The notes beneath the pieces are model-generated. The model saw only the letters and a list, made by a program, of their open reading frames with translations. It did no database searches and had not been told where the DNA came from. A stretch of 48,788 nucleotides of DNA, taken from contig JAWDMK010000003.1 of NCBI GenBank assembly GCA_046536675.1, forward strand, positions 1 through 48,788, written 5' to 3'. Origin of the DNA: JAGDYD01 sp046536675. Lineage in GTDB: Archaea; Micrarchaeota; Micrarchaeia; Micrarchaeales; CABMGC01. Below, piece by piece: positions 40,442-48,788 of this stretch; position 1 is the first letter of the stretch, and every line of letters begins with the position of its first letter. The translations under genes were made by a program, and so were the position numbers.

Positions 40442-40651
40442 CTAAGCATGCTTAAGTATATACTCATTTATCTCTTCTTTTGTTATCCTATCTTTTTTCT
40501 TCTCCTTAGCTTTCCTTACAGCAAAGCTTGAGATTTCACGGGCCTTCTTTTCAAGCAATTTAGCAATAGCATCTGCGCCGTCATCTGTAATATTGGCGTT
40601 TGTGTATTTTTTAACAAGTTTTTTTATATTCTCCCTAGAGAGCTGTGCCAT
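40442..40651 (-). CDS. archaeal histone (HMf-like)
   Basis: A 69-residue histone-fold protein from the ATG at 40649-40651: 'MAQLSRENIKKLVKKY' then 'ITDDGADAIAKLLEKKAREISSFAVRKAKEKKKDRITKEEINEYILKHA'. This is the complete helix-strand-helix of a single histone fold without tails, length as in HMfB. It would dimerise and wrap DNA. The open frame extends nine residues upstream, but the core family start is the chosen Met. A perfect 14-bp palindrome lies about 50 bp upstream, in the promoter. Confidence 0.92.
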   Translation of the reverse strand: MAQLSRENIKKLVKKYTNANITDDGADAIAKLLEKKAREISSFAVRKAKEKKKDRITKEEINEYILKHA

Positions 40652-40699
40652 GAAATCAGCACTCAAGATCCTCATCATTTATCAGAAAAGATCTCATCA

Positions 40700-40713
40700 C
40701 AATATTAATATTG
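40700..40713. promoter_or_regulatory. perfect palindrome in the histone upstream region
   Basis: Fourteen bases caatattaatattg are perfectly palindromic and centred about 55 bp before the histone ATG. The core also resembles a TATA box. It could be an operator or simply an AT-rich promoter element. The rest of the 227-nt gap holds the thioredoxin promoter (atttaaat, 40832-40839) and no further gene. Confidence 0.4.
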
Positions 40714-40878
40714 CTGTATAGTTTAATAAGTTTTCTTTCAAGCATGGTGTTATGCTGCCTATAAAGTAAAGAAGATAAAAATATATCTAGAACGGGCTTA
40801 TGGCTAATTTCTTCCGATTTGGCTAAAGAACATTTAAATATTTTATTTAGAAAATATAATTGCTGCTTTTGTGATGTG

Positions 40879-41205
40879 ATGGTAGTGGAGGAGATTGACA
40901 AAACAAGATTTGAGGAAGAAGTGTTAAAATCTGACAAGCCAGTGTTAGTTGATTTTTGGGCAGAGTGGTGTGGCCCATGCAGGATATTCTCTCCTATTGT
41001 CGAGAAGTTATCTGAGGAGGAAAAGTATAAAGGCAGGGTGAAGTTTTACAAACTTAATACAGATGAGAACCCAGAGATAGCCGTTGAATATAATATAATG
41101 AGCATACCAACGGCGGCTTTATTTGAAGGTGGGGAAGTAAAAGCTATTTCTATAGGTGCTATACCGCAAGAGGTTTTTAAGAAATGGCTTGATGAAAATC
41201 TCTAG
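40879..41205 (+). CDS. thioredoxin
   Basis: A 108-residue thiol-disulfide oxidoreductase. The active site is WAEWCGPCRIF (CGPC), with 'KLNTDENPEIAVEYNIMSIPTAALF' holding the cis-proline and 'GAIPQEVFKKWL' at the end. The ATG at 40879 is preferred, although an ATG 60 nt upstream is open. A TATA-like box at 40832-40839 places the transcript start between them and GTGAT precedes the chosen ATG. Confidence 0.93.
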   Translation: MVVEEIDKTRFEEEVLKSDKPVLVDFWAEWCGPCRIFSPIVEKLSEEEKYKGRVKFYKLNTDENPEIAVEYNIMSIPTAALFEGGEVKAISIGAIPQEVFKKWLDENL

Positions 41206-41265
41206 TGCATCATTGCAATAGAATAAATATCTTATCTGGCAAATAATTTTGATATTTGTGGTTAA

Positions 41266-42543
41266 ATGGTAGAACCTTCGCTCCCTAGGGGCATGCGTGA
41301 CTTCAACACAGCGGAAGCTATAGCAAGGCGCGAGGTATTGGCTGTAGTAGAAGAGACATTTAAAAGATTTGGCTTTTCGCCTATAGAGACACCAGCTCTT
41401 GAAAATCTGAATGTACTTTATGCTAAAACTTATGGTGAGGAATCAGGAAAGGAGATCTTTAAAATAGAAGGAGAAGATGCAGCACTTAGATATGATTTCA
41501 CAGTGCCACTAGCAAGGTTTATCGCAATGAACAAGGACACGCCGCTTCCGTTTAAGCGCTACCAGATAGGTTCTATATGGCGAAAAGACGAACCACAAAG
41601 GATGCGATACAGAGAATTTCTGCAGGTAGATATAGACATTGTTGGAAGCAGCGAACTAATCTCTGATGCAGAGGTGATTGCGGTTGCTGCACAAATCCTA
41701 GACGAGCTCGGCATTTCGGGATATAAAATATTGATAAACGACAGAATAATACTGAATGGAATACTATCATTTTTTGGCATTCCAAACGAAAAGAGCCTAC
41801 AAGCAATAAGGCTCATAGATAAGCTTCCTAAGATAGGTAATGAGGAGGTAATAAAAGGACTTGTTGGGCTTGGTATTAAGCAAGAGAACGCAACAAGCTT
41901 AATCGAATTTATTATAAAAGAAGAAGGTAACGATGAGAAGCTCAACAGGATAGAAGCTAATATAGGTCTAAAAGAGGAGGTAAACAAGCTTAGAGAGCTC
42001 ATTAGGCTTGTTAGGCTATACAAAGCTAAAGGCGATCTAATTGTTGATCTTTCGCTTGCAAGGGGTTTTGATTACTATACAAGTTTGGTATGGGAATTCA
42101 TTGTATATGATGAGAACGGAAAGAGGCTTCCTTCAATAGCTGGTGGTGGCAGGTATGACAACCTTATAGGCATATTCTTAAACCAGCAGATACCAGCCAC
42201 AGGCATATCTATAGGCATAGATAGGATAATGAATGTGATAGGCTCAAGCACAGAGAGGAAAAGCTATGCAAGGGTTTATGTTGCCACTGTGGGCAATGTG
42301 CTAGATTATTCGCTCTATGTGGCTAATGCCCTTAGGGGTGCAGGCATAAATACAGATATTAACATGACAAAGAGAAATATTGCAAAGCAGCTTGAGTATG
42401 CTAATGCTATGAGGTTTAGGTATGTTGCTATTGTAGGCGAGCGCGAGCAGTCTAGCAATAAGCTTAAGCTAAGGGACATGGTATCGGGAAACGAAGAGCT
42501 TTTAGACATAGACGAAGCAATTAAGGTTATAAAGGGTGAGTAG
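41266..42543 (+). CDS. hisS: histidine--tRNA ligase
   Basis: The 425-residue class II synthetase charges tRNA-His. It has 'LPRGMRDF', motif 1-2 regions 'DFTVPLARFIA' and 'RYQIGSIWRKDEPQRMRYREFLQVDIDIVG', the histidine-specific 'LSLARGFDYYTSLVWE', 'IAGGGRYDNLIG', motif 3 'PATGISIGIDRI', and the anticodon-binding domain ('VYVATVGNVLDYSLYVANALRGAGINTDI'). Full length. The downstream gene overlaps or abuts its stop. Confidence 0.95.
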   Translation: MVEPSLPRGMRDFNTAEAIARREVLAVVEETFKRFGFSPIETPALENLNVLYAKTYGEESGKEIFKIEGEDAALRYDFTVPLARFIAMNKDTPLPFKRYQIGSIWRKDEPQRMRYREFLQVDIDIVGSSELISDAEVIAVAAQILDELGISGYKILINDRIILNGILSFFGIPNEKSLQAIRLIDKLPKIGNEEVIKGLVGLGIKQENATSLIEFIIKEEGNDEKLNRIEANIGLKEEVNKLRELIRLVRLYKAKGDLIVDLSLARGFDYYTSLVWEFIVYDENGKRLPSIAGGGRYDNLIGIFLNQQIPATGISIGIDRIMNVIGSSTERKSYARVYVATVGNVLDYSLYVANALRGAGINTDINMTKRNIAKQLEYANAMRFRYVAIVGEREQSSNKLKLRDMVSGNEELLDIDEAIKVIKGE

Positions 42544-42544
42544 A

Positions 42545-43072
42545 TTGAAGAAAGAGAGCGTTGAAGAGGTTACAAAAAAGGTATTAGACAATGGAGGCAT
42601 ACTTGCAAAGCTCTATTTTGATATGCAGAGTGAAAAGCCCGATGACTTGCAGCCGCTAATGACAGAGATGATAAACAACAATATCTTAAAGGCACCAGGG
42701 GTTATATATTGCTATGGTAGCATAGATGAACCTATAAAGGTAGATGAACTAACATATTCAACAAGTGCAGCCTTGACAATTTTATTCAAGGATTTTGGGG
42801 CTCTTCTAAATCTTTCATTCAATTATGCGCCAGCAGGCGTTGAAATATTAAAGCCAGAGAAGGAGTATGTACTAAAAACGAGCGAGATGCAGTCTATAGT
42901 ATTGGATGTTGCCCAAATATCAGTAAATTATTCGCAATATATATTAAGCAAGGTTCTCTCAAAGGAGGACTTCGAAAAGATAAAGGAAAGCCTTGAGAGA
43001 AGGGAGAAGCTTGGAAGAGAGCTGTTAGAGAAAGCAAAGAAAAACGAGCAGCAGGGAGAAGCTAAGCCTTAA
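42545..43072 (+). CDS. uncharacterised protein co-operonic with hisS
   Basis: About 175 residues, not recognised. It has a helical start ('KKESVEEVTKKVLDNGGILAKLYFDMQ'), a mixed centre ('GVIYCYGSIDEPIKVDELTYSTSAALTILFKDFGALLNLSFNYAPAGVEILKPEKEYVL') and a long charged C-terminal helix (about 125-175, 'EDFEKIKESLERREKLGRELLEKAKKNEQQ'). The TTG at 42545 is chosen because AGGGTGA lies 7 nt upstream; a GTG at 42536 overlapping hisS is the alternative. Convergent overlap of 11 nt with the reductase gene. Confidence 0.6.
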   Translation: MKKESVEEVTKKVLDNGGILAKLYFDMQSEKPDDLQPLMTEMINNNILKAPGVIYCYGSIDEPIKVDELTYSTSAALTILFKDFGALLNLSFNYAPAGVEILKPEKEYVLKTSEMQSIVLDVAQISVNYSQYILSKVLSKEDFEKIKESLERREKLGRELLEKAKKNEQQGEAKP

Positions 43073-44153
43073 GCCCAAGCATGCCTCTTATTATTTTGCT
43101 AGGCCTATCCATATCTCCATGCTTAGAAAGCAATTTCTCTATTCCAAATAGCTTAGCAAAGCTCGCTATGCCGCTTAGCGTAGAATTACTTAGTGAAGAG
43201 TAAAGGGTGTGTATAATATTGTGAATGATTACCTCTTTCTTAAACTCCTTAAGCCACAGGCTTTGGTAAAGGGCTAAGCTAGCGTTGTTGTTCAAATAAT
43301 CTTTTATAACCTTTGAAGCGATCACCGCGGCGTGGCCACCAAAAATTATACCTCCTCCTGTAGAGCTCTTCACTTGCCCTGCAGCATCGCCGACAAGCAA
43401 TACCTTCTTTTGTTCATCAACAAACTTTTTTCTGAGCGAAATGGGAATGATGTTTGCACCTCCTTCTAAAGGCCTTGCATTGCGTATAGCCTCTTTAACC
43501 TCTTTTCTCCTTAAGAAAAGCCTTAGAGCATCGCTGCTTTTTCCAAACCTTTCGTCTATGCCAACCCCAATTTCTGTATTGTCACCATGTGGCGCTATCC
43601 ATCCAAATAAACCTTTTGTTACTTTGTTATCAAAGAAAAGTTCAACAAACTCTTCATCTTCTTTTCGCACTCTATACTCCATTCTATACGTTAATATAAA
43701 CCTGTTTATAGGTGGAAACCCAAAAAAGCTTGCAACATTAGAAATTGCACCATCTGCTCCTATAATTATATTTTCTTTGTCTCCGCTTATCTCCCTTAGC
43801 CTCTCCTTTGATATATTTTCGCCATAAAATATTTTTGCACCACTTCCCTGTGCTTCTTCCATTAGCTTGTTGTTCAATACAGTTCTGTCTACGCTATAAG
43901 CCTTCGCTTCCTTTGCTTTTACTTCTATAACTGTATTTTCAAAAAATAACCTTGCCCCAAAAAGCTTGTTTAGCAGAGCCTCTTTGTAAAGTATATGCAA
44001 CTCTCTGAGCCCGTTAAGTGAGAGAATGCCAGAGCTTGTAGATATCTTCATTACCTTTTTCCTTTCGTATACTTTCGCATCTATTCCGTAGCGTGCAAGC
44101 TCCCTCGCAGCAATGAGCCCACTTGTTCCTGCACCTACAATAATGCACTTCAT
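43062..44153 (-). CDS. geranylgeranyl reductase family FAD-dependent oxidoreductase
   Basis: A 363-residue flavoprotein that in archaea saturates the isoprenoid chains of membrane lipids. The dinucleotide motif 'IIVGAGTSGLIAARELARYGIDAKVYERK' opens the protein; 'IIIGADGAISNVA' and 'VLLVGDAAGQVKSSTGGGIIFGGHAAVIA' are the second and third FAD motifs, typical of GGR. It is somewhat shorter than the 390-450 residues of Thermoplasma-like GGR. Another FAD monooxygenase-like role cannot be excluded. It is divergent from aglB, another membrane/envelope gene. Confidence 0.8.
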   Translation of the reverse strand: MKCIIVGAGTSGLIAARELARYGIDAKVYERKKVMKISTSSGILSLNGLRELHILYKEALLNKLFGARLFFENTVIEVKAKEAKAYSVDRTVLNNKLMEEAQGSGAKIFYGENISKERLREISGDKENIIIGADGAISNVASFFGFPPINRFILTYRMEYRVRKEDEEFVELFFDNKVTKGLFGWIAPHGDNTEIGVGIDERFGKSSDALRLFLRRKEVKEAIRNARPLEGGANIIPISLRKKFVDEQKKVLLVGDAAGQVKSSTGGGIIFGGHAAVIASKVIKDYLNNNASLALYQSLWLKEFKKEVIIHNIIHTLYSSLSNSTLSGIASFAKLFGIEKLLSKHGDMDRPSKIIRGMLGLKA

Positions 44154-44222
44154 TCAATCGCTTTTTATAGATATAGTTTTATAATTTACCTATTTAATAT
44201 TTTTAACTTCTGGTGTGTTTAG

Positions 44223-47200
44223 ATGTCTTTGGTTATTGTTATATTAGAAGCATTTCTCTCAATAATAGTGCCTGGCTTCTTTCTAGCGCTAGCTCTCCTT
44301 AGAAAAACACATCTTTCAATGTTTGAAATAACAATATTTGGATTTATCTTTGGCTTAATATTTCCTCCCGCACTTGTGTGGCTTGAAAGCTATTTAATAC
44401 CTTATATACACTTCTTTTCATTCTCTGAATCACTTTATAATGCAAACGTAATACTTCTTACAATAATAGGAATAATCCTTTCTTTTCAGCAGGGTGCATT
44501 CAAATTTAGTAAAGAAAAAAGCGAAGAGGCTAAGAGAGAAGAAGATTATAGGAAAAGAATAAGCGATATAAGGGCAGAAATGCGTGAGCTAAATCTTGAG
44601 CTAGAGCTTATCAAAAAACATGAAGAAGAAGAAAAAGCGCTTGAGAGAAAGCACGAGAGCGAAGAAGCAGCAATAAGCAGCATGAGCTCAGAGGAGAGGG
44701 AAAGAATAATTGCTTTGCATAAAAAAGAGGAGAAAGAATTAATAGAGTCGCATGAAGCTGAAGAGAGGCTTATCCTTGAAGCTCACAAAAAAGGTGCCAG
44801 CAAGGAAAAAGCAAACATGAACTATGTCTGGCTCTTCTTGCTTTTCCTTATGCTTCTTACCTTTGCAACAAGAATTGCAAACATAGGTGTAGCTCCAAGG
44901 TATTTTGAGTTTGATCCTTATTTTGATATGATAAGCACAGAATACATACTAACATATGGCTACCAACTGCTATATGATCATTCAGCTTGGCCAACAGTTG
45001 TAAATGGAACTATACATAGGATTCAGCCGATAGTGCCTTATCTAGAGGCTTACTGGTATGATCTTGCAAATACACATCCTGCTAGTGCAACAAGTATTGA
45101 TACAGATTTGCTTAGCCTAGTAAGTGGCTGGTATCCGCCTATAACTGCTGCCCTTCTAGTCTTTGTTGTATTCTTCTTCCTTTATCATGAGTATGGCAAG
45201 TTTCCTGCATTAATAGGTGCAACCCTAACCGCAAGTATGCCCGCACTGGTTACAACATTCATAGCCGGAGAGCAGCTTCTCGAGCCTTGGGGTATATTTG
45301 CAATGTTCTTCTTCTACGCAACATATATAGTTGCGGTAAAGTATATGAAAGAGCCGAGATTTGCTATACTCGCTGGTATAGCGTATGCCTCAACATTCCT
45401 TGGCGCACACTACTATACAGTGAATGCTGGTGTGCTCGCCGCTTATATAATAGCACAAGGCGTTATAAGCGTTATTAGAAACGAAGGTATGAAGGACTTC
45501 TATAAAATGAATTTAATAGTTATTATAGTATTCTCAATATTCTACATTCTTTATGCACCATACTCCGCAACACTTACAGAAAGAACCCCTTCAGTGGTTG
45601 GCATACCTATAATAATCGCATTTCCACTTTTTGCACTAATCTTTGTATTACTGTTAGACTATCTCTCTAGGCTCTATGCAGAAAAACTGGAGAAAAACAG
45701 CTTAGCAATAGCAGTCTTTTCTATACTTTCTCTTTTTGGTGCAGTTGTTCTACTCTTTGAAGCGATACTTGGTAGATTTAAGCGCGATATAAAAGAATTA
45801 TCAAAGTTTAGCATATTTTCTCTTCTTGTATTCTTTGCTTTGCTTCTTGTAATATTCACACCTCTTGGCGTGCCGTTCAAGAAATATATACAATTAAGCA
45901 CCCATTTTGTAACACCATCTATACCACTATTCATGACAGTACAGGAATATGCACCAACAGGCGTTAATTTTAATTTTGGCTCTGCAGGCTTTGGAATTAT
46001 AGGTATTAGCATAGGCGGGGTTAACATTATTGTATGGTCTGTGCTCGCTTTATTTAATATTCTTGAGCTTTTGGCAATTTATTATAGAAATTCAAAAACC
46101 AGCATAATGGCTCTTGCAGCTGTGTGGCCGCTTGCTGTAGCAGGTATGATAGAAGTTAAGTACCTGCCACACTTTGGCGTTGGCTACATAATAGCAATAG
46201 GCGCAATAATTGGTGAATTTATTCTTTACATACAAAACGGCTATAGCTTTAAGCCTAGAAAAGCAGAATACAATCCAAAGGCAATGAAAGCTCTTTATGG
46301 TGTTGCAATTCTTATTGCGCTTTTAGAGGCTACAACGTTTATACCTCTTATCTCTGCAATAGCTAATCCAAACTGTACAAGCATATTAAATAATGGAAAC
46401 GCTGTAGGCTATACTCTGTTCTGCAATCTTGTTCCGAACTATTGGCTCAATGCTGCAGCATGGATGCACGCTAACGTCGGCCCATATGGCCCCAGGATAC
46501 TCTCTTGGTGGGACTATGGCGACTGGATTAACTGGTTCGGCAACAGCAATGCTGTGCTTCGTGGCGATAATGCTGTGGCAACTTTAGATTATGCTGCCGC
46601 AGCGCAATATGTTCTTGGTCCTGCTGATGGCTATGGTGCTAAAGAAATGGCAAGCTTCATGGATAATGTTGTGCATGCAAAATATCTTTTGCTTGACGAT
46701 CAGCTATTGCCAAAGTGGGGTGCTCTAGACTTTTTGGCATGCGTACATGTTAACGAAACAAACATGTCATTTGCAAAAAGCCAAGGTGCGCTCGTAGGCC
46801 AACCATATAGGCTCGGCACCTCAGCATGTGAGCTTAATCATGATCCTGTATATGCAATAATACCTATAGCTCTTAACAATATAAACAACTACTGCATGCT
46901 CAGCAATGCGACTGAACCTATGGTAAAAGCAATACTGCTTCTAGGAAACCAGGTCTATGTAAATGGAACATATTGCATACCAACAAGCCTTTACAATGCG
47001 ACAAAGCCAGTAAACATATACTATTCAAACGGAACAAAGATAAGCAATGCATTTATCGTTCCAAACCAGGAATTCTATTTCGGAACAATAAACCTTTATG
47101 GCCAAACTTATGCAGATTTCATGGTTGTATATACACCAAACGGTCCTAACAATACTGTAACTAATGCACCCACAGAATTTTACAACTCTAATTACTACAG

Positions 47201-47384
47201 GGGCTTCTTCTTCGGCGAGCTCCCAGGCTTTACACGCGTATATCCTAGCAACTTCACAGGAATAAACTATATGAACTCAACAAACCCTGTTGTTATATTA
47301 GCATTAAACAACTACACTGGAGGTTTGCCTTATGTAACGCCAAAGCCAAGCTGGGTGCATAATAACTATAGTATGCCGGGTTAG
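44223..47384 (+). CDS. aglB: oligosaccharyltransferase AglB (STT3) with N-terminal coiled-coil extension
   Basis: AglB transfers a lipid-linked glycan to Asn in N-X-S/T of surface proteins. The STT3 core runs from about residue 200: the first acidic motif is 'FEFDPYFD' with D231, 'FLGAHYYTVN' is a luminal loop, many membrane helices follow, and the catalytic/sequon-binding WWDYG is at 762-766. The C-terminal soluble domain has several further sequons. Unusual is the extension of about 200 residues: three membrane helices (about 1-25, 33-60, 75-92), then a highly charged Glu/Lys coiled coil (about 100-195). The 1053-residue total exceeds typical AglB. It is followed by a GT4 glycosyltransferase after 5 nt. 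Confidence 0.93.
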   Translation: MSLVIVILEAFLSIIVPGFFLALALLRKTHLSMFEITIFGFIFGLIFPPALVWLESYLIPYIHFFSFSESLYNANVILLTIIGIILSFQQGAFKFSKEKSEEAKREEDYRKRISDIRAEMRELNLELELIKKHEEEEKALERKHESEEAAISSMSSEERERIIALHKKEEKELIESHEAEERLILEAHKKGASKEKANMNYVWLFLLFLMLLTFATRIANIGVAPRYFEFDPYFDMISTEYILTYGYQLLYDHSAWPTVVNGTIHRIQPIVPYLEAYWYDLANTHPASATSIDTDLLSLVSGWYPPITAALLVFVVFFFLYHEYGKFPALIGATLTASMPALVTTFIAGEQLLEPWGIFAMFFFYATYIVAVKYMKEPRFAILAGIAYASTFLGAHYYTVNAGVLAAYIIAQGVISVIRNEGMKDFYKMNLIVIIVFSIFYILYAPYSATLTERTPSVVGIPIIIAFPLFALIFVLLLDYLSRLYAEKLEKNSLAIAVFSILSLFGAVVLLFEAILGRFKRDIKELSKFSIFSLLVFFALLLVIFTPLGVPFKKYIQLSTHFVTPSIPLFMTVQEYAPTGVNFNFGSAGFGIIGISIGGVNIIVWSVLALFNILELLAIYYRNSKTSIMALAAVWPLAVAGMIEVKYLPHFGVGYIIAIGAIIGEFILYIQNGYSFKPRKAEYNPKAMKALYGVAILIALLEATTFIPLISAIANPNCTSILNNGNAVGYTLFCNLVPNYWLNAAAWMHANVGPYGPRILSWWDYGDWINWFGNSNAVLRGDNAVATLDYAAAAQYVLGPADGYGAKEMASFMDNVVHAKYLLLDDQLLPKWGALDFLACVHVNETNMSFAKSQGALVGQPYRLGTSACELNHDPVYAIIPIALNNINNYCMLSNATEPMVKAILLLGNQVYVNGTYCIPTSLYNATKPVNIYYSNGTKISNAFIVPNQEFYFGTINLYGQTYADFMVVYTPNGPNNTVTNAPTEFYNSNYYRGFFFGELPGFTRVYPSNFTGINYMNSTNPVVILALNNYTGGLPYVTPKPSWVHNNYSMPG

Positions 47385-47389
47385 ATTGA

Positions 47390-48520
47390 ATGAAGGTATT
47401 AATAGCTCAGCCCTACCTTACTCTAAAGGGTGGAGCAGAAAGGGTAATATTAAAGATAGCAGAGCGATATAAGGCAAAGATATATACAACTGAATTTGAT
47501 CCAAAAGGAACGTTTCCTGAGTTTAAGAATTTTGATGTGGAGATAATAAAGAAGCACATTCCTCTTGCAAGTATATTGCCTTATAGGGCTTCACAGGGGC
47601 TAAGATATGGCTACACTTTCTACAATACTTTGATTAAAGAGGATTATGATGTTATAAATGCGCATATCTCGCCAAGCGAGTGGATAAGGCATAAAAATGA
47701 AAGGGTATTATGGTATTGCCACACACCACCAAGAGAGGTTTATGATTTATATGCAGAGAGAATGAAGAATAGAAGCCCGACAGAAAAATTCATCTACGCT
47801 ACATTCACCAGGTCATATAAGTTTATAGCAGAAGGTATTGTAAAGGAGATAGAGGAAATAGCAACAAACAGCAGGAATACTGCTAGCAGGATAATGCAGT
47901 ATTTCAACAGAGAAGCAACAATAATAAATCCAGCAATAGACTACAACGATTTTAGAAACGAGGGCGACAACAAATATTTTCTATACCCATCAAGGATAAT
48001 ACCAAACAAGAGGCAGGATTATGTTATTAACGCATTTAAGCTTTTTGAAAAGAGAAAGAAAGGTTATAAGCTCATAATAGCGGGTGCATTGTCGAAGGAT
48101 AAAGAGCATATAAATTATTTTGAGAAGCTTAAAAAAATCGCTAGCGAAGGAGTTGAATTTAAGATAAATATAAGCGACAGCGAGCTAAAAAGCCTTTATG
48201 CAAATGCAACTGCTATTCTGTTTGCAGCAATAAATGAAGATTTTGGTTACATACCTCTTGAAGCGGGTGCAAGCTACAAGCCCATAATATCTGTAAATGA
48301 GGGTGGCCCAAGGGAAACTGTATTAAATAATAAAACCGGATTCTTGGTAAATTCAATAGAAGAGATGGCTGAGAAAATGCTCTTCTTGGCAGAGCACCCA
48401 AAAATTGCTGAAGAGATGGGCAAGGCAGCAAGAAAGAGAATAGAGGAAAAGTATTCTTGGGAAAGTTTCTTTAAGAGCTTTGACAAACTAGTAAGAAAAG
48501 TGGCAAAGAAAAAAGAATAA
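47390..48520 (+). CDS. glycosyltransferase family 4 protein
   Basis: A 376-residue GT-B glycosyltransferase. The opening 'VLIAQPYLTLKGGAERVILKIAE' is the acceptor-side loop, 'VLWYCHTPPREVYDLY' the middle, and 'YFLYPSRIIPNKRQDYVINAFKLFEKRKKGYKLIIAG' the nucleotide-sugar domain start. 'INEDFGYIPLEAGASYKPIISVNEGGPRETV' holds the E-x7-E site. No membrane helix. Being 5 nt downstream of aglB, it probably adds a sugar in building the N-glycan donor. Confidence 0.88.
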   Translation: MKVLIAQPYLTLKGGAERVILKIAERYKAKIYTTEFDPKGTFPEFKNFDVEIIKKHIPLASILPYRASQGLRYGYTFYNTLIKEDYDVINAHISPSEWIRHKNERVLWYCHTPPREVYDLYAERMKNRSPTEKFIYATFTRSYKFIAEGIVKEIEEIATNSRNTASRIMQYFNREATIINPAIDYNDFRNEGDNKYFLYPSRIIPNKRQDYVINAFKLFEKRKKGYKLIIAGALSKDKEHINYFEKLKKIASEGVEFKINISDSELKSLYANATAILFAAINEDFGYIPLEAGASYKPIISVNEGGPRETVLNNKTGFLVNSIEEMAEKMLFLAEHPKIAEEMGKAARKRIEEKYSWESFFKSFDKLVRKVAKKKE

Positions 48521-48523
48521 TGA

Positions 48524-48788
48524 CTATTTCTCTTTCTCTTCATCTATCACATACTTTGATATAATCTTTGTTGCGTATTCGAGAACCTTTTTTATACCTG
48601 CTTCTGTGCTTGATCCCGTGCAGATTAGCTTGCCGTTCTTGAATAATATTATCACAGCCTTTGGTTCTTTTATTCTAAATATCGCTCCAGGGAACTGCTC
48701 AGGCTCATAGTCAACTTCCTTTACATTCTTTGAGAGCGCATAAAGGTCTATCGTTGCGTGTAGATCTGCGCTTACAACAATATTCTGT
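48524..48788 (-). CDS. tbp: TATA-box-binding protein, C-terminal part (partial)
   Basis: The minus strand from the window edge reads without interruption to TAG (48524-48526): 'QNIVVSADLHATIDLYALSKN', 'VDYEPEQFPGAIFRIKEPKAVIILFKNGKLICTGSSTEAGIKKVLEYATKII', ending with an acidic/basic tail 'YVIDEEKEK'. This is the second of TBP's two repeats. The N-terminal repeat and start lie outside the window. It ends 3 nt from the glycosyltransferase stop, convergently. Confidence 0.93.
   Translation of the reverse strand, partial: QNIVVSADLHATIDLYALSKNVKEVDYEPEQFPGAIFRIKEPKAVIILFKNGKLICTGSSTEAGIKKVLEYATKIISKYVIDEEKEK

Noticed and set aside
40819..40878. N-terminal extension of thioredoxin with extra cysteines
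   Set aside because: The TATA-like box lies inside this part and the family starts at the Met at 40879, so the CCFC-like residues are probably not translated.
1..48788. CRISPR arrays, insertion sequences, prophage genes or a defence island
   Set aside because: No regularly spaced repeats, transposase or integrase motifs, phage structural genes or Cas/restriction motifs were seen in any frame provided or in the gaps.

Overview
This is an archaeal chromosome segment, tightly packed and AT-rich (GC looks like 35-40% by eye). Archaeal signatures are everywhere: TBP, TFE, Rpo12, an HMf-like histone, RadA, Orc1/Cdc6, GINS, a proteasome alpha subunit, exosome subunits, prefoldin beta, aIF2-alpha, diphthine synthase, Taw1 and an AglB/STT3 oligosaccharyltransferase. 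A single-chain splicing endonuclease of about 386 residues with an internal duplication resembles the three-unit (epsilon-2) EndA described from ARMAN/Micrarchaeota. I therefore infer a DPANN archaeon, most likely Micrarchaeota-like. I see no insertion sequence, prophage, CRISPR array or rRNA operon.

Layout. 0-14 kb: partial tRNA-Glu, tmk/dcd (nucleotides), a PRC-barrel protein, endA/taw1 (divergent, tRNA maturation), a flippase-like membrane protein, dphB-radA, a DUF92 membrane protein overlapping an intron-bearing tRNA-Gly, an operon GINS - L44e - aIF2-alpha - PAC2, initiator tRNA-Met, TFE with a long basic tail, tRNA-Lys, and cDPG synthetase - HD hydrolase. 14-24 kb: gyrBA, a family of bacterial origin, then a minus-strand group of an Lhr-type helicase, a heavily sequon-rich membrane-anchored surface protein and a small winged-helix protein. 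24-33 kb: DUF72, two uncharacterised small genes, prefoldin beta and a DHH phosphoesterase, Mre11, the split ADP-forming acyl-CoA synthetase (beta then alpha), a tail-anchored winged-helix protein, a beta-CASP nuclease, an OB-fold SSB and a PadR repressor with a clear operator palindrome.

33-39.7 kb is the archaeal exosome superoperon, headed here by orc1/cdc6: Rpp30, Pop5, PsmA, SBDS, Rrp4, Rrp41, Rrp42, L37Ae, an unknown 122-residue protein and Rpo12. The intergenic stretch before orc1/cdc6 is a candidate replication origin. The prefoldin-beta and DHH genes that often lie at the end of this superoperon are about 10 kb away. 39.7-48.8 kb: a second PRC-barrel protein, a zinc-ribbon protein behind the histone gene, thioredoxin, hisS plus an uncharacterised gene, a geranylgeranyl-reductase-type lipid enzyme, AglB with an N-terminal membrane/coiled-coil extension, a GT4 glycosyltransferase and the 3' end of tbp.

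Most genes are core information processing. I found no defence island or obvious new multi-gene system. The best leads are the 11-nt tRNA-Gly intron paired with an ARMAN-like endonuclease, the coupling of orc1/cdc6 to the exosome/RNase P operon, uncharacterised genes embedded in conserved operons, the TFE basic tail, the tail-anchored winged-helix protein, and three intergenic stretches that may encode small RNAs. Functional calls come from motif recognition by eye; no database search was run.
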